From Corynebacterium diphtheriae (GTDB lineage: Bacteria > Actinomycetota > Actinomycetes > Mycobacteriales > Mycobacteriaceae), in the NCBI RefSeq assembly GCF_001457455.1, contig NZ_LN831026.1, forward strand, positions 806,001 to 870,000: a stretch of DNA of 64,000 bases, given 5' to 3'. The first letter of the stretch is position 1. Each line of letters starts with the position of its first letter. This document shows positions 49,009-57,958 of this stretch, piece after piece. The notes beneath the pieces are model-generated. The model had not been told where the DNA came from. It did no database searches and saw only the letters and a list, made by a program, of their open reading frames with translations. The position numbers and the translations under genes were made by a program.

Positions 49009-50156
49009 ATGTGGAAATTCCCTAGATCGCACTGGATAAAACGTCCCTCTTTATGGTGTTGCATAGGCGCTCTTTTAGTATGTTTTTGCCGCTATCTCAG
49101 TGGACTGTGGTGGCATATACTCCTTCGATTCTAGCGAATGCTACAATCGTGTTTTACATTATCATTCCAGCAATGGCTGTGGCAGTGGCATGGGAAGCAT
49201 CTCGGTTTCGGCCTGTGATTGGGGTAGCCGCTAATTCCGTACGAAAAATTCTTTTGGATCGACTGCTTTGGTTTGCTTTATTCCCTCCGCTTGCTTACAC
49301 AGCGTCGGTTATTTTTCTTGCCGGAAATCTGACAGCTCTCAATTCTTCTATTTTTATAGGTATGCTTGGTTATTCCTGCATACTTGGTATTGGATGGGTA
49401 GTTGTCGGGACCGTAATAGGCTTTTCGTTACGTCCAGCTATATCGGTAGGCTTAGCTGGCGTACTGTCATACGGATGGTATGCACTTCTGCCTTCTATGA
49501 TTGCTCCCGGAGCGATACGGCGGTTGTCTGGCGACTTCCTAGCATGTTGTTCACTTGATGCAGATTTGGATCGCCGTGCTGTGGTCATTGCAGGTGGCGT
49601 AATTTTGGGTGTAAGTATGCTCAGTATTGCGTTGTTTTCCCTCATTAAAATGCAATCATCCAAAAAGTTACCGGTGATGGCAGGCTGTGCAGGAGTTGCT
49701 CTGATTGTGATTAGTGCGGTGGCGAATCACTCGTTGACTGACAATGGTTTGATAGCGCGTAACCGTGCAGACCTCGTCTGTATAGACGGAGTGTGTGCTT
49801 GGCCTGAAATACCAAAAGATAGTATCGCACTTAATGCTCGTGCTCGGGAAAAGTTTGCTGAAATTATTCCTAATGAATGGAGTGAGTATGCAACAGCGCC
49901 TGTGGTTTGGGGAGAAACTGACGATCAATCAAGCATTGAGTTTAGTGGTCAACGGACTCTTCCTGGGGTATTGGGAGACTATGTGGACTATGTTGGTTCG
50001 ATCGAGTTGGCCAGAACGGGAGTTGAAATATGCGGTACGCCATTAGAAAAAATTGGGATCGTTCGCAGTGGCCTTGCATGGAATCCAGAGGAATTGGTAT
50101 CTATCGAGGCGGTTGAGCATCGCCTTGAACATTCTTTGTGTCCAACGAGGTTATAA
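49009..50156 (+). pseudogene. ABC permease-like membrane protein, frameshifted near its N terminus
   Basis: ATG 49009 follows the ATPase stop by one base and has GGGAGCGTAGG upstream. Its frame (MWKFPRSHWIKRPSLWCCIGALLVCF) runs into a stop at 49134. From the T5 run at 49083-49087 onward, the long frame (49053-50156) continues the same hydrophobic helix as LPLSQWTVVAYTPSILAN. A one-base deletion in the T-run would explain this. The remainder has about six membrane helices up to residue about 220, then a soluble domain with two cysteines (LVCIDGVCAWPEIP). If the frame were restored the protein would be about 380 residues. Translation from an internal start cannot be excluded. Confidence 0.55.
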
Positions 50157-50160
50157 GCAT

Positions 50161-50748
50161 ATGCAATCGAGATTTGGACTTTACTGTAGGGCGCATCGTG
50201 TTATTCAGGCAACAAGCTTTATTTTAATATTATTGGCGATAGTAGTGCCTGCAGGTCATATGATTGTTTATATACCTTGGTTAAATGGAACAAATCTTGT
50301 GACTATTAACGGGGTAGCGGGGATAGCGTATGGCGCGACACCGGTAATGCTTTTTCGGAATGAAGGAACGAGGTTAGAGCTTTTTTCTTTATTCCCGTGG
50401 CGACTGATTAATGGCGTAATTCTGCTAATTTTATGGATTGTACCATGGGTAATGTGTGGGATATTTAGGCCAGCAAGTCAATTTGCGTATATTGCTACTT
50501 GCTCAATAGCTCTGGCCGTTGTTGTAGGACAATTTTTAAGATCAGATACCCTAATACTGTTTATTATTGGCCAGTTTTTGCTTCAGACAGTGATGTGGCA
50601 GAGCGTCAGAAATCTGCCCATTCGCTTCATTATGTTTGCCGTAAATCAACCACCACTGAAAGTTGCGTTTATTATTAGCGTTTCTTTGTTTGTAATTAGC
50701 CTTATATGGGTGAGAGATCCACTTAAAACAAATAAATTAGGTCAGTAG
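50161..50748 (+). CDS. polytopic membrane protein of the island ABC cluster
   Basis: A 195-residue protein from ATG 50161 with about six hydrophobic segments (ATSFILILLAIVVPAG, LINGVILLILWIVPWVM, FAYIATCSIALAVVVG, LILFIIGQFLLQTVMW, VAFIISVSLFVISLIWV). It starts four bases after the previous frame ends and is presumably a second membrane subunit of the same transporter. I recognise no family. AT-rich codon use (ATA, TTA, AAA) matches the rest of the island. Confidence 0.65.
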   Translation: MQSRFGLYCRAHRVIQATSFILILLAIVVPAGHMIVYIPWLNGTNLVTINGVAGIAYGATPVMLFRNEGTRLELFSLFPWRLINGVILLILWIVPWVMCGIFRPASQFAYIATCSIALAVVVGQFLRSDTLILFIIGQFLLQTVMWQSVRNLPIRFIMFAVNQPPLKVAFIISVSLFVISLIWVRDPLKTNKLGQ

Positions 50749-51509
50749 TTGATGTATGCAGACTAAAAGCATTTGTCCTCAATTACGAACTGCAATGCCT
50801 TATTTTGCAAGAAGTTTTCTTTGAGATATAAAAACGCTACTATTCGGCACTCTTCTGGTGAAAATTATTTCAATTTGTGTAAGTGTAAGATTTGCTGACT
50901 GGTAAATGGCGAAAAGTGTGGCCATTTCGGTCGCTTTCAGATTTTGGAAAGCTCTTAGTGTGGTTCGAGCTTATGTATTGTTTCTTCTCGTATAAGAAAT
51001 TTATTATTTGCTTTAGGCTTGACTGCTCTAATGATTGGAGGGCTGTTATCTTAAGATAAAGCTTTAGGTGATGGAAATGTGGACTATTTTAATCGCCTAT
51101 TCCAGCGTGACAGTATATGTTTTAGATTCCACGGTGATAATCTATTTCATTCTTTTGTATTGTGGTGGTTAAATATTTTGACGTTATTTTTCTACTGCTA
51201 GAAGTAAGGGTAGACATTCTCTGTTTTATTTTCTATAAATTTGCTATTTCAGAGAAGTCGTCGATATGAGTATTAAAGCTTATGTCTGATTGTCGGGCTA
51301 CTTGACGGATGTTGTATTTAGTCTTACGGCTGATTCTGTATTTTAAGTTAATATGGTCAAAGTGCTTGGATACTCTTTGAGATATGAATTAATAGGGGGC
51401 TACATAGCTATGAGTGATAGTTTGTGGCTGCGCTTGACCAATATATGAAATCTTGCGGGTCTTGCTGTTTTGCTAGAAAAGTGAAACCGTCTTCGATGAA
51501 TCATTTGAA
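50749..51509. other. AT-rich DNA without a recognisable gene
   Basis: No reading frame with credible start, ribosome site and codon use is visible on either strand. The sequence is rich in TTT/ATT runs and stop codons in all frames and looks like decayed or regulatory DNA at the end of the island. Confidence 0.55.
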
Positions 51510-51553
51510 CAGAGGGTGTCAGTCCCCGTACACAAACGGACTGACACCCTCTG
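51510..51553. terminator. 16-bp perfect inverted repeat
   Basis: CAGAGGGTGTCAGTCC (51510-51525) and GGACTGACACCCTCTG (51538-51553) enclose a 12-nt loop. It is flanked by GAAC and GTTC, which extend the stem. It may terminate the reverse-strand remnant or be a relic of a mobile-element end. Confidence 0.7.
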
Positions 51554-51737
51554 TTCTTCCTACTTTAACAGGGAATTCACCACATATTGACGATCCTGCC
51601 AGTGTAGTTCCGTCGTACGTGGCAAGATGTTCCGGGTTGTCGAAGAAGGGCCTATCGTCGATTGCTAGTGAGATCTTCCCTGCGTTCTTGATGTCGAGCT
51701 GGGCATGCTCATTAAAATTCTGGAAAGTGGGAAATAA
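51519..51737 (-). pseudogene. C-terminal gene remnant, unknown family
   Basis: A 72-codon frame without start codon is open from 51737 to the TGA at 51521-51519. Its translation looks like real protein (HAQLDIKNAGKISLAIDD, RPFFDNPEHLATYDGTTLAG, then CGEFPVKVGRTEGVSPFVYG), and its stop lies in the left arm of a strong hairpin, as expected for a gene end. The upstream part is missing. I do not recognise the family. The opposite-strand frame 51424-51813 has poor codon structure and was not called. Confidence 0.3.
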
Positions 51738-51857
51738 TCAAGTATGTTCAACGATGGTGGTGTGTTGCTCTTTCAACGCGTTTGTGCCCGCATTAAACTT
51801 TTACATTTTTTAACATGCCGAAGGATTCCTTGGCTTCCGAGATCGCTGGCGATTCGG

Positions 51858-52586
51858 CTAGGAGGATAGGCTAGCGAGGCTTGGCTCTTGCGTCGGGAAG
51901 GCTGTGGCGTCGACGAGCGGAGCGGGCTTGTCGACGCTTCCCGGTGCGGGGATTCCGGCTGCCGCCGCGATCCAGTCGGCGTGTTCTGCGGTGGGGATGT
52001 ACCAGCCGACGCGGCCGGATGCACTGCTCATGCTGAGTACTCCTATGACGTGATTGCCCTCTAGGAGGGGGCCGCCAGAGTCGCCTGGGCGTAGTACACC
52101 TTGGCTGATGTGGTTTTCGATCATGACTGCTTGGCGGTCGGGGCTGGGGACGTCGGTGACGCGGCGTTGCATGGTTGCAGCTGCTGCCATGGGGATGCCG
52201 GTGAAGGTGCTTCCGTAGCCGGCAACTCCGAAGCGGTTACCTGGTTGGGTGTGACGTCCAGAGATTGCGGATGGCGCTATTGGCGCTGGGCGATCGAGGT
52301 GGAGGACGGCAAGGTCTGCTTGGGGGTGTGCCACGGCACGTACGGCGGTGAAGTGATCGGCGCCGAGTCGGACGTGGCCGAGGCCGCCGTTGAGGCAGTG
52401 TCGTGCTGTGAGCACGGCGGTGGGGCTGACGAGTGTGCCGGTGCACTGCATGTTGTCAAAACTGACGTACGCTAGCGAAACTTGATGTGACGGTGTCGGA
52501 CTAATCACTGCTTGTGCTGGCATGGTCGCCATGGTTGATGCTGCGATTGCGGTCAGGGTTACGGCTAGGGTACGAAGTTTCTTCAT
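51858..52586 (-). CDS. secreted trypsin-like serine protease (S1 family)
   Basis: A 242-residue exported protease: signal peptide with cleavage near MPAQAVISP (residue about 27), then the catalytic triad TARHC (His, about 62), HPQADLAVLHL (Asp, about 93) and RPGDSGGPLLEG (Ser, about 170). The His motif is ARHC rather than the usual AAHC. A short Pro/Ala-rich C-terminal extension follows the domain. The TAG stop codon is supplied by a CCTCCTAG repeat (51858-51865). It is the last gene of a four-gene minus-strand operon; its ATG abuts the previous stop. Confidence 0.87.
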   Translation of the reverse strand: MKKLRTLAVTLTAIAASTMATMPAQAVISPTPSHQVSLAYVSFDNMQCTGTLVSPTAVLTARHCLNGGLGHVRLGADHFTAVRAVAHPQADLAVLHLDRPAPIAPSAISGRHTQPGNRFGVAGYGSTFTGIPMAAAATMQRRVTDVPSPDRQAVMIENHISQGVLRPGDSGGPLLEGNHVIGVLSMSSASGRVGWYIPTAEHADWIAAAAGIPAPGSVDKPAPLVDATAFPTQEPSLASLSS

Positions 52587-52931
52587 CTAGAGAATTTCTT
52601 TCAGAATTTCGGTTGGTCGGGCGATCCGCGTTCCCTTGCATGTTGCCACAATTGGGCGCTGAATGAGGCGTGGGTGGGTGACCATGGCCTTGATTAGCTC
52701 TGATTCGGGGGTGGTGGAGCTGAGTCCGAGTTCTTTGTATTCGGCTTCTTTGGTGCGGATTGCGTCGTGCGGGCTGAGGTGGGCGTCGGCAAGCAAAGTG
52801 CGCAGCTCTTGTTCACTAGGAGGGGCGTCGAGGTAGCGGATGATGGTCACCTCGTCGTCGCTGTGTTGTTCTATGTACTCCAAGGCTTTGCGCGAGGTGG
52901 AGCAGCGGGGGTTGTGATAGACGGTAATCAT
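52587..52931 (-). CDS. ArsC/Spx-type arsenate reductase family protein
   Basis: A 114-residue thioredoxin-fold protein with the active-site cysteine in ITVYHNPRCSTSRKALEYI and the C-terminal Arg motif LIQRPIVATCKGTRIARP, as in glutaredoxin-dependent arsenate reductases. No arsenic resistance genes are nearby, so the physiological role is open. Its ATG overlaps the DUF402 stop by four bases and the serine protease follows at once. CTAGGAGG at 52816 encodes DAPPSE. Confidence 0.82.
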   Translation of the reverse strand: MITVYHNPRCSTSRKALEYIEQHSDDEVTIIRYLDAPPSEQELRTLLADAHLSPHDAIRTKEAEYKELGLSSTTPESELIKAMVTHPRLIQRPIVATCKGTRIARPTEILKEIL

Positions 52932-53461
52932 TCGGCCTCCTTAAGCGTGATGTTTTTTGCCCATGTTAGTGGGTATCCCATAGCGGCGAGCCATGCCATG
53001 GGGTCGTCGTTATGGCGTGTGATGCCGTCGACGGCTAGGAGGGTGGCATCGATGGCTTTTTCGGCGTCTTCTGCGGTGATAAGCCCTGCTGAGGTGGCGG
53101 CGGCGAGTTCGTCGGTGTCGTCGACGCGTACTGGTTCGCCTACTACGCTGATGAGGTCGACGTAGAGGTCACGGGTGTGCCACGTATGGCCGTCGTGGCT
53201 GATTTCGGCGATGTCGAAGTAGAAGTCTTGGTGTTCGTCGATGCCGTCGCGGAAGTGGAAGATGTTGGCCCGTAGGTTGATCTCGGGCAGAAGCCAAGAT
53301 TCGAGGTATCCGAAGCGCGGGTGGTTGGCGCCGCGGGCCATATAGAGGCCGAATTCGGTTTCGGAGTAAGTGTCTACATCGCGGTGAAAACCTTTGGGGT
53401 CGATGTTGTTCATCGCCGTGATGTTAAAGGTTTCTTCTTTGACTGGATGTAGGTCTGTCAT
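52928..53461 (-). CDS. DUF402 family protein
   Basis: A 177-residue soluble protein of the DUF402 (FomD-like) beta-barrel family, recognised by FHRDVDTYSETEFGLYMARGANHP and the metal-binding DFYFDIAEISHDGHTWHTRDLYVDLI (residues about 79-104). Characterised relatives are nucleotide or nucleoside diphosphate hydrolases; the substrate here is unknown. It is three bases downstream of the secreted-protein gene and overlaps the ArsC-like gene. CTAGGAGG at 53035 lies in the C-terminal half. Confidence 0.78.
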   Translation of the reverse strand: MTDLHPVKEETFNITAMNNIDPKGFHRDVDTYSETEFGLYMARGANHPRFGYLESWLLPEINLRANIFHFRDGIDEHQDFYFDIAEISHDGHTWHTRDLYVDLISVVGEPVRVDDTDELAAATSAGLITAEDAEKAIDATLLAVDGITRHNDDPMAWLAAMGYPLTWAKNITLKEAE

Positions 53462-53464
53462 GGG

Positions 53465-54151
53465 TTATTTCACCTCGAAGAACATGGTCGTAGGAAGGAA
53501 TGTGCAGGGGCCGTCGCCGGTGCCCACGGTGCCAGCTGCGACGGCGATTACGCGCCCGCGACCGGTGTTGGCTACTCCGGAGATTGTGGCTGGGCCGTCT
53601 GGGTTTATTCCGTTATTGCCTAGTGGCGCTGCACCTCCTCGCAGTGTGGAGAGGTTGAACCAGTGCACTGTCATGGTGTGGGTGTCGGTGGCCGGTGCTG
53701 TGCCTAGGGCGGTGAAAACGAAGGCGGATTGTCCAGCTCCCGCTCCTGGTGCTGGGATCGATGTGGGACCCGGTACGGCGATGACGGATCCTACTGAGCT
53801 TTGGTCTCCTTTAATGCACCGTGGGGAAATGCTTGGCCAGAATCCTTGAAAGAACCGCGGTGCTTGAGGGGGCAACGCAACTGTTGGGGTGCCGGTGCCT
53901 TCATAGAATGCGACTGTGGCTAGGAGGGGGGCTTGTAGTGCTGGTGGGAGGGTGCTTGCGAAATGGCGGACGGCATTGAGGATTTCTGGTTTGGGGCGTC
54001 CGAGTTCGTCGAGGGGAAACAGTGGTGACGTACTGCTTGTCGACGTAACCTGCTGGCTTGATTGCGCACTCGCAATAGGGGTGGTTGTCACACTAAGGGG
54101 GAGTAGTGCTGCGAGTGTGGCAGCTAGTGCGGTGGTTGCGAGTCGTCCCAC
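53465..54151 (-). CDS. secreted alanine/proline-rich protein
   Basis: A 228-residue exported protein. The signal peptide is MGRLATTALAATLAALLPLSV with cleavage near ASA/QSS (residue about 29). The mature part contains RPKPEILNAVRHFASTLPPALQAPLLATVAFYEG and two cysteines (SPRCIKGDQSS near 111 and GPCTFLP near 217), which could form one disulphide. It resembles conserved secreted proteins of mycobacteria near typA (Rv1157c/Rv1158c region). Function unknown. First gene of its operon. CTAGGAGG at 53920 lies in the LQAPLLA stretch. Confidence 0.68.
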   Translation of the reverse strand: MGRLATTALAATLAALLPLSVTTTPIASAQSSQQVTSTSSTSPLFPLDELGRPKPEILNAVRHFASTLPPALQAPLLATVAFYEGTGTPTVALPPQAPRFFQGFWPSISPRCIKGDQSSVGSVIAVPGPTSIPAPGAGAGQSAFVFTALGTAPATDTHTMTVHWFNLSTLRGGAAPLGNNGINPDGPATISGVANTGRGRVIAVAAGTVGTGDGPCTFLPTTMFFEVK

Positions 54152-54507
54152 GAAAATCCCTTCTTTGGTGCGATGTGGGAATCCTAATCCTTAGGCCACA
54201 TGCGCAACATTAGTCACATTAATGTACTTCATTCACAGTAGAGGCTTGGAGTTATGGCTTTCAAGTGTTTTTGAGTTTGGAGTACATCTCTATGGGGATA
54301 TCGGCTACACCCGCAGTAGCGTTACCAATTCGTAATAAATGCATTTCTCTAGGAGGGGAGGTGCGAAATGGGCTCTGGTGGAGTAATGTATCCACGCTGT
54401 ACTAAGCGCTCATTTCGACGTACTTCCGTGATGGCGGTTGCCAGGCGTTCGTCGAAAAGCGGCCACTGAGGCATGAGAGTGCATATTTAATTTTTCAGGA
54501 GATTTCT
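54152..54507. other. divergent intergenic region upstream of typA
   Basis: The 356 bp between the secreted-protein operon and typA contain one intergenic CTAGGAGG repeat (54349-54356, extended as TCTAGGAGGGGAGG). It also contains AT-rich stretches likely to hold both promoters (ATTAATGTACTTCATT near 54218). No gene is visible. Confidence 0.5.
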
Positions 54508-56418
54508 TTGACACGTCCAGAGTTTCGTAACGTCGCTATCGTCGCGCACGTTGACCATGGAAAGACCACGCTAGTCGACGCTATGCTGCGCCAGTCCGGA
54601 GCCTTCGATGAGCATGCTGAGCTTGTTGACCGCGTGATGGACTCTGGTGACCTTGAAAAAGAAAAAGGCATCACCATCCTCGCAAAGAACACCGCTGTGC
54701 GTCGCCGCGGTGCTGGCAAAGATGGCAATGACGTTGTTATTAACGTTATTGACACCCCAGGCCACGCTGACTTCGGTGGCGAGGTAGAACGCGCGCTGTC
54801 CATGGTGGACGGCGTTGTTTTGCTTGTTGACGCCTCCGAAGGCCCACTGCCACAGACCCGCTTCGTGCTTGGCAAGGCTTTGGCCGCGAAGATGCCAGTC
54901 GTAATTTTGGTGAACAAGACCGATCGTCCAGACGCTCGTATCGACGAGGTTGTCGAAGAGTCTCAGGATCTCCTCCTAGAGTTGGCATCGGCACTCGATG
55001 ATCCAGCGGCTGCCGAAGCTGCAGAGCAGCTGCTCGACCTGCCAGTTCTTTACGCTTCCGGCCGTGAGGGCAAGGCAAGCACCGTTAACCCTGGCAACGG
55101 AAACGTTCCAGACGCTGAGGATCTGCAGGCATTGTTCGACGTGATCTACGAGGTCATGCCAGAGCCAACCGTAAACGTAGATGGCCCACTGCAGGCACAC
55201 GTGACCAACTTGGACTCCTCTTCCTTCTTGGGTCGTATCGGCCTGATCCGTGTGCACTCCGGTTCTTTGAAGAAGGGCCAGCAAGTTGCGTGGATTCACT
55301 ACGACGAAGAAGGCAACCAGCACACCAAGACCGCTAAGATCGCAGAATTGCTGCGCACCGTTGGCGTGACCCGTGTTCCTGCAGACGAGGTTGTTGCAGG
55401 CGACATTGCTGCTATCTCCGGTATCGACTCCATCATGATCGGTGACACCCTCGCTGATCTTGAGCACCCAGTGGCTCTGCCACGTATCACCGTTGATGAG
55501 CCAGCGATCTCCATGACCATCGGTGTGAACACCTCGCCACTTGCTGGCCGTGGTGGCGGCGACAAGCTCACCGCACGTGTGGTCAAGGCACGCCTTGAGC
55601 AGGAACTCATCGGTAACGTTTCTCTGCGCGTTTTGCCTACTGAGCGTCCAGACGCTTGGGAGGTTCAGGGCCGCGGCGAAATGGCTCTGTCCGTTCTCGT
55701 TGAAACCATGCGTCGCGAAGGCTTCGAGTTGACTGTGGGCAAGCCACAGGTTGTTACTCAGACTGTCGATGGCAAGCTCTTCGAGCCATACGAGCACATG
55801 GTCATCGACATTCCTTCCGAGTACCAAGGCAACGTCACCCAGCTCATGGCCGCTAGGAAGGGCCAGATGCTGTCCATGGACAACATCTCCGATGAGTGGG
55901 TTCGCATGGAATACAAGGTTCCAGCCCGTGGCCTGATCTCTTTCCGCACCATGTTCATGACCGAAACCCGTGGTACCGGTATCGCAAACTCCTACTCCGA
56001 AGGCCTTGACGAGTGGGCTGGCGAAATCAAGGGCCGTGCTACCGGTTCGCTCGTGGCTGACCGCTCCGGTCAGATCACTGCCTACGCACTTCAGCAGCTT
56101 GCCGACCGCGGTAACTTCTTCGTCGAGCCAGGCACCGAAGCCTACGAGGGCATGGTTGTTGGTGCCAACAACCGTGACGAGGACATGGATGTTAACATCA
56201 CCCGTGAAAAGAAGCTGACCAACATGCGTTCCGCAACAGCAGACGCAACCGTCACCTTGGCAAAAGCTCGTAGCCTCTCCTTGGATGAAGCGATGGAGTT
56301 CTGTGGCCAAGACGAGTGCGTTGAGGTCACCCCTGACGTGCTGCGCGTACGCAAGGTCATCCTAAATGCAACCGAGCGTGGTCGCGCGCGTGCACGCGAA
56401 AAGGCTCGTAACAAGTAA
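54508..56418 (+). CDS. typA: ribosome-associated GTPase TypA/BipA
   Basis: A 636-residue translational GTPase starting at TTG 54508 with CAGGAGA upstream. G1 is AHVDHGKTTLVDAML, G2 KEKGITILAKNT, G3 DTPGHADFGGE and G4 NKTDRPDAR. EF-G-like domains and the BipA-specific C-terminal domain (IGVNTSPLAGRGGGDKLTARVVKARLEQEL; VRMEYKVPARGLISFRTMFMTETRGTG; MRSATADATVTL) follow. It assists ribosome assembly and growth under stress. CCTCCTAG at 54972 encodes LLLE. lpqW follows after 10 bp, as in mycobacteria. Confidence 0.96.
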   Translation: MTRPEFRNVAIVAHVDHGKTTLVDAMLRQSGAFDEHAELVDRVMDSGDLEKEKGITILAKNTAVRRRGAGKDGNDVVINVIDTPGHADFGGEVERALSMVDGVVLLVDASEGPLPQTRFVLGKALAAKMPVVILVNKTDRPDARIDEVVEESQDLLLELASALDDPAAAEAAEQLLDLPVLYASGREGKASTVNPGNGNVPDAEDLQALFDVIYEVMPEPTVNVDGPLQAHVTNLDSSSFLGRIGLIRVHSGSLKKGQQVAWIHYDEEGNQHTKTAKIAELLRTVGVTRVPADEVVAGDIAAISGIDSIMIGDTLADLEHPVALPRITVDEPAISMTIGVNTSPLAGRGGGDKLTARVVKARLEQELIGNVSLRVLPTERPDAWEVQGRGEMALSVLVETMRREGFELTVGKPQVVTQTVDGKLFEPYEHMVIDIPSEYQGNVTQLMAARKGQMLSMDNISDEWVRMEYKVPARGLISFRTMFMTETRGTGIANSYSEGLDEWAGEIKGRATGSLVADRSGQITAYALQQLADRGNFFVEPGTEAYEGMVVGANNRDEDMDVNITREKKLTNMRSATADATVTLAKARSLSLDEAMEFCGQDECVEVTPDVLRVRKVILNATERGRARAREKARNK

Positions 56419-56428
56419 GATAGGTTCC

Positions 56429-57958
56429 ATGTCAAACAAACACCGTATCCTCGTTCCACTACTGGCTACGGCGCTTGTGTCATGTTCAGCCAATCCAGGA
56501 CCTGCACCCGTGGAGAAGGAACAACCTACTTCCACGACCACCACGCCTGCGAAAAAGGCGAAAAAGACCTCGGAGATCGCGGTGGGCATCGACCCTATCA
56601 ACGGCGGCCTCAATCCACACATGCTTGCCGACGACTCCACCTTCGTCAGATCCCTTGCAACCTTAGTGCTGCCGAGTTCTTATATAGGCGGTGAGCTCAA
56701 TAGCGATTTGTTAGAAAGTGTGGACGACGTTCCCCCTCCTAGTGGATCGAAGGCTGTACAAACAATCCGCTACAAGATCCGCCCAGAGGCCCAATGGTCG
56801 GATGCCACGCCAATCACGGTGTCAGACTTTGAATACCTGTGGCATGCGATCGTCGAAACGCCCGGCACTCTAGGTGCGCCGTACTATCGTGCGATCGGGC
56901 AAATCCGTTCAGCTGATGGCGGCCGTACAGTCGACGTCGATTTGGCTCAGCCATTGCACGATTGGCGCGTACTTTTTAATAATCTGTTGCCCAGCCACGT
57001 GCTTCGTGGTGGGGACTCTGATTTTTCCACCGTGCTTGCCGACGGCATCCCTGCTTCCGCTGGTCGCTACTCTTTTGCAGGTGTTGATCGTCAGCGGGGG
57101 ATTGTCACCTTGAATCGCAATGATCGGTTCTGGGGAGAAAAGCCGGCTACCGTGGAAAACATCAAGTTCCGCGAGGTGACTGATATTGCCCAAGGTCGCG
57201 AGCTTTTACGTACGGGTCAGATCAAGTTCCTTGATATCACGCCTACTGAGGTGGCAAGGGAAGCATTTGAGCTCATGCCGAACACGCAGGTGCGCACGAC
57301 CACCACTTCGCTTAATCTTCAGCTGATAGCCAATACCCATTTGACTCTTAAGCAGCGTGCTGACCTTCAATCGCTTATCGACGTCCATACCGTTGCTCGC
57401 ATTGCCATGGGGCGAAGTACTGATCTTGGTGTTGGTGATCAGCCGTATGAGCCACACGCGGATCACTTGATGTCTCTAGGAAGGCCGGTGCGAATCGGAG
57501 TAGATCCCAGTGACCCAGAAGCCCAGATGGCTGCCCGAGTGCTCTCGGATGTTCTGGCTCGAAAATCAGTGAAAACCCAGTTGGTAGAAACCGACACCAC
57601 CGACCTCATTGGTTCAAAATTAGCCGCGTCAGCTGTCGATGCGATCATCACATGGAGTGCCGCTAACGCCATGGAAAAACTACAGTGTGCTCCCACACCG
57701 ACCAACGTCAACATCGCATTGTGGTGCGACCCAGATACTGACCAACACATAAACGATGTGCTCAGCGGAGCCATGACGCGTGAAGACTTCAATTCCTACG
57801 CCGCTGACGTAGACCACCAGCAGCACCTTACCACCGTCATCGCACCCGACACCCGCCTCCTAGTCCTCGGCACACAACCCGAAGGAAAAGGAACGAAATT
57901 TACCAACTGGCCCATGGGACTTACCTCCATCGGGCAATGGAGCATCAACGAGGAATAA
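56429..57958 (+). CDS. lpqW: LpqW-like lipoprotein (SBP family 5 fold)
   Basis: A 509-residue lipoprotein from ATG 56429 with lipobox ALVSC (Cys about 19) and a Thr/Lys-rich linker. The mature part has the extracellular solute-binding family 5 fold (IAVGIDPINGGLNPHM; VQTIRYKIRPEAQWSDATPITVSDFEYLW). In mycobacteria LpqW is not a transporter component but controls lipomannan/lipoarabinomannan branching, and it likewise follows typA. No permease genes are adjacent here, consistent with that role. CCTCCTAG repeats lie at 56735 (PPPS) and 57856 (LLV). The stop overlaps the mshB ATG. Confidence 0.85.
   Translation: MSNKHRILVPLLATALVSCSANPGPAPVEKEQPTSTTTTPAKKAKKTSEIAVGIDPINGGLNPHMLADDSTFVRSLATLVLPSSYIGGELNSDLLESVDDVPPPSGSKAVQTIRYKIRPEAQWSDATPITVSDFEYLWHAIVETPGTLGAPYYRAIGQIRSADGGRTVDVDLAQPLHDWRVLFNNLLPSHVLRGGDSDFSTVLADGIPASAGRYSFAGVDRQRGIVTLNRNDRFWGEKPATVENIKFREVTDIAQGRELLRTGQIKFLDITPTEVAREAFELMPNTQVRTTTTSLNLQLIANTHLTLKQRADLQSLIDVHTVARIAMGRSTDLGVGDQPYEPHADHLMSLGRPVRIGVDPSDPEAQMAARVLSDVLARKSVKTQLVETDTTDLIGSKLAASAVDAIITWSAANAMEKLQCAPTPTNVNIALWCDPDTDQHINDVLSGAMTREDFNSYAADVDHQQHLTTVIAPDTRLLVLGTQPEGKGTKFTNWPMGLTSIGQWSINEE

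Larger units (their letters stand above)
47581..51857. other. AT-rich accessory island
   Basis: Between the opp operon and the serine protease operon, base composition turns visibly AT-rich, codon use changes (many AAA, TTA, ATA codons) and the CTAGGAGG repeat is absent although it is frequent on the right side. The segment contains a broken exported-peptide gene, an ABC ATPase, a frameshifted permease, a second membrane protein and about 750 bp of DNA without a convincing gene (50749-51509). No integrase or clear insertion-sequence end is visible. Acquisition by transfer is inferred from composition. Confidence 0.7.

Noticed and set aside
51424-51813. 129-codon + strand frame at the end of the island
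   Set aside because: It crosses the strong hairpin, starts without a ribosome site and has a Ser/Cys-rich composition. The minus-strand remnant is more protein-like.
54976-56310. 444-codon open frame antisense to typA
   Set aside because: Same cause as at eno: codon bias of a highly expressed gene keeps the opposite frame open. No family resemblance.
56429-57958. The second SBP family 5 protein as a peptide transporter subunit
   Set aside because: No permease or ATPase gene is adjacent and the typA-lpqW order is that of mycobacterial LpqW, which is not a transporter component.
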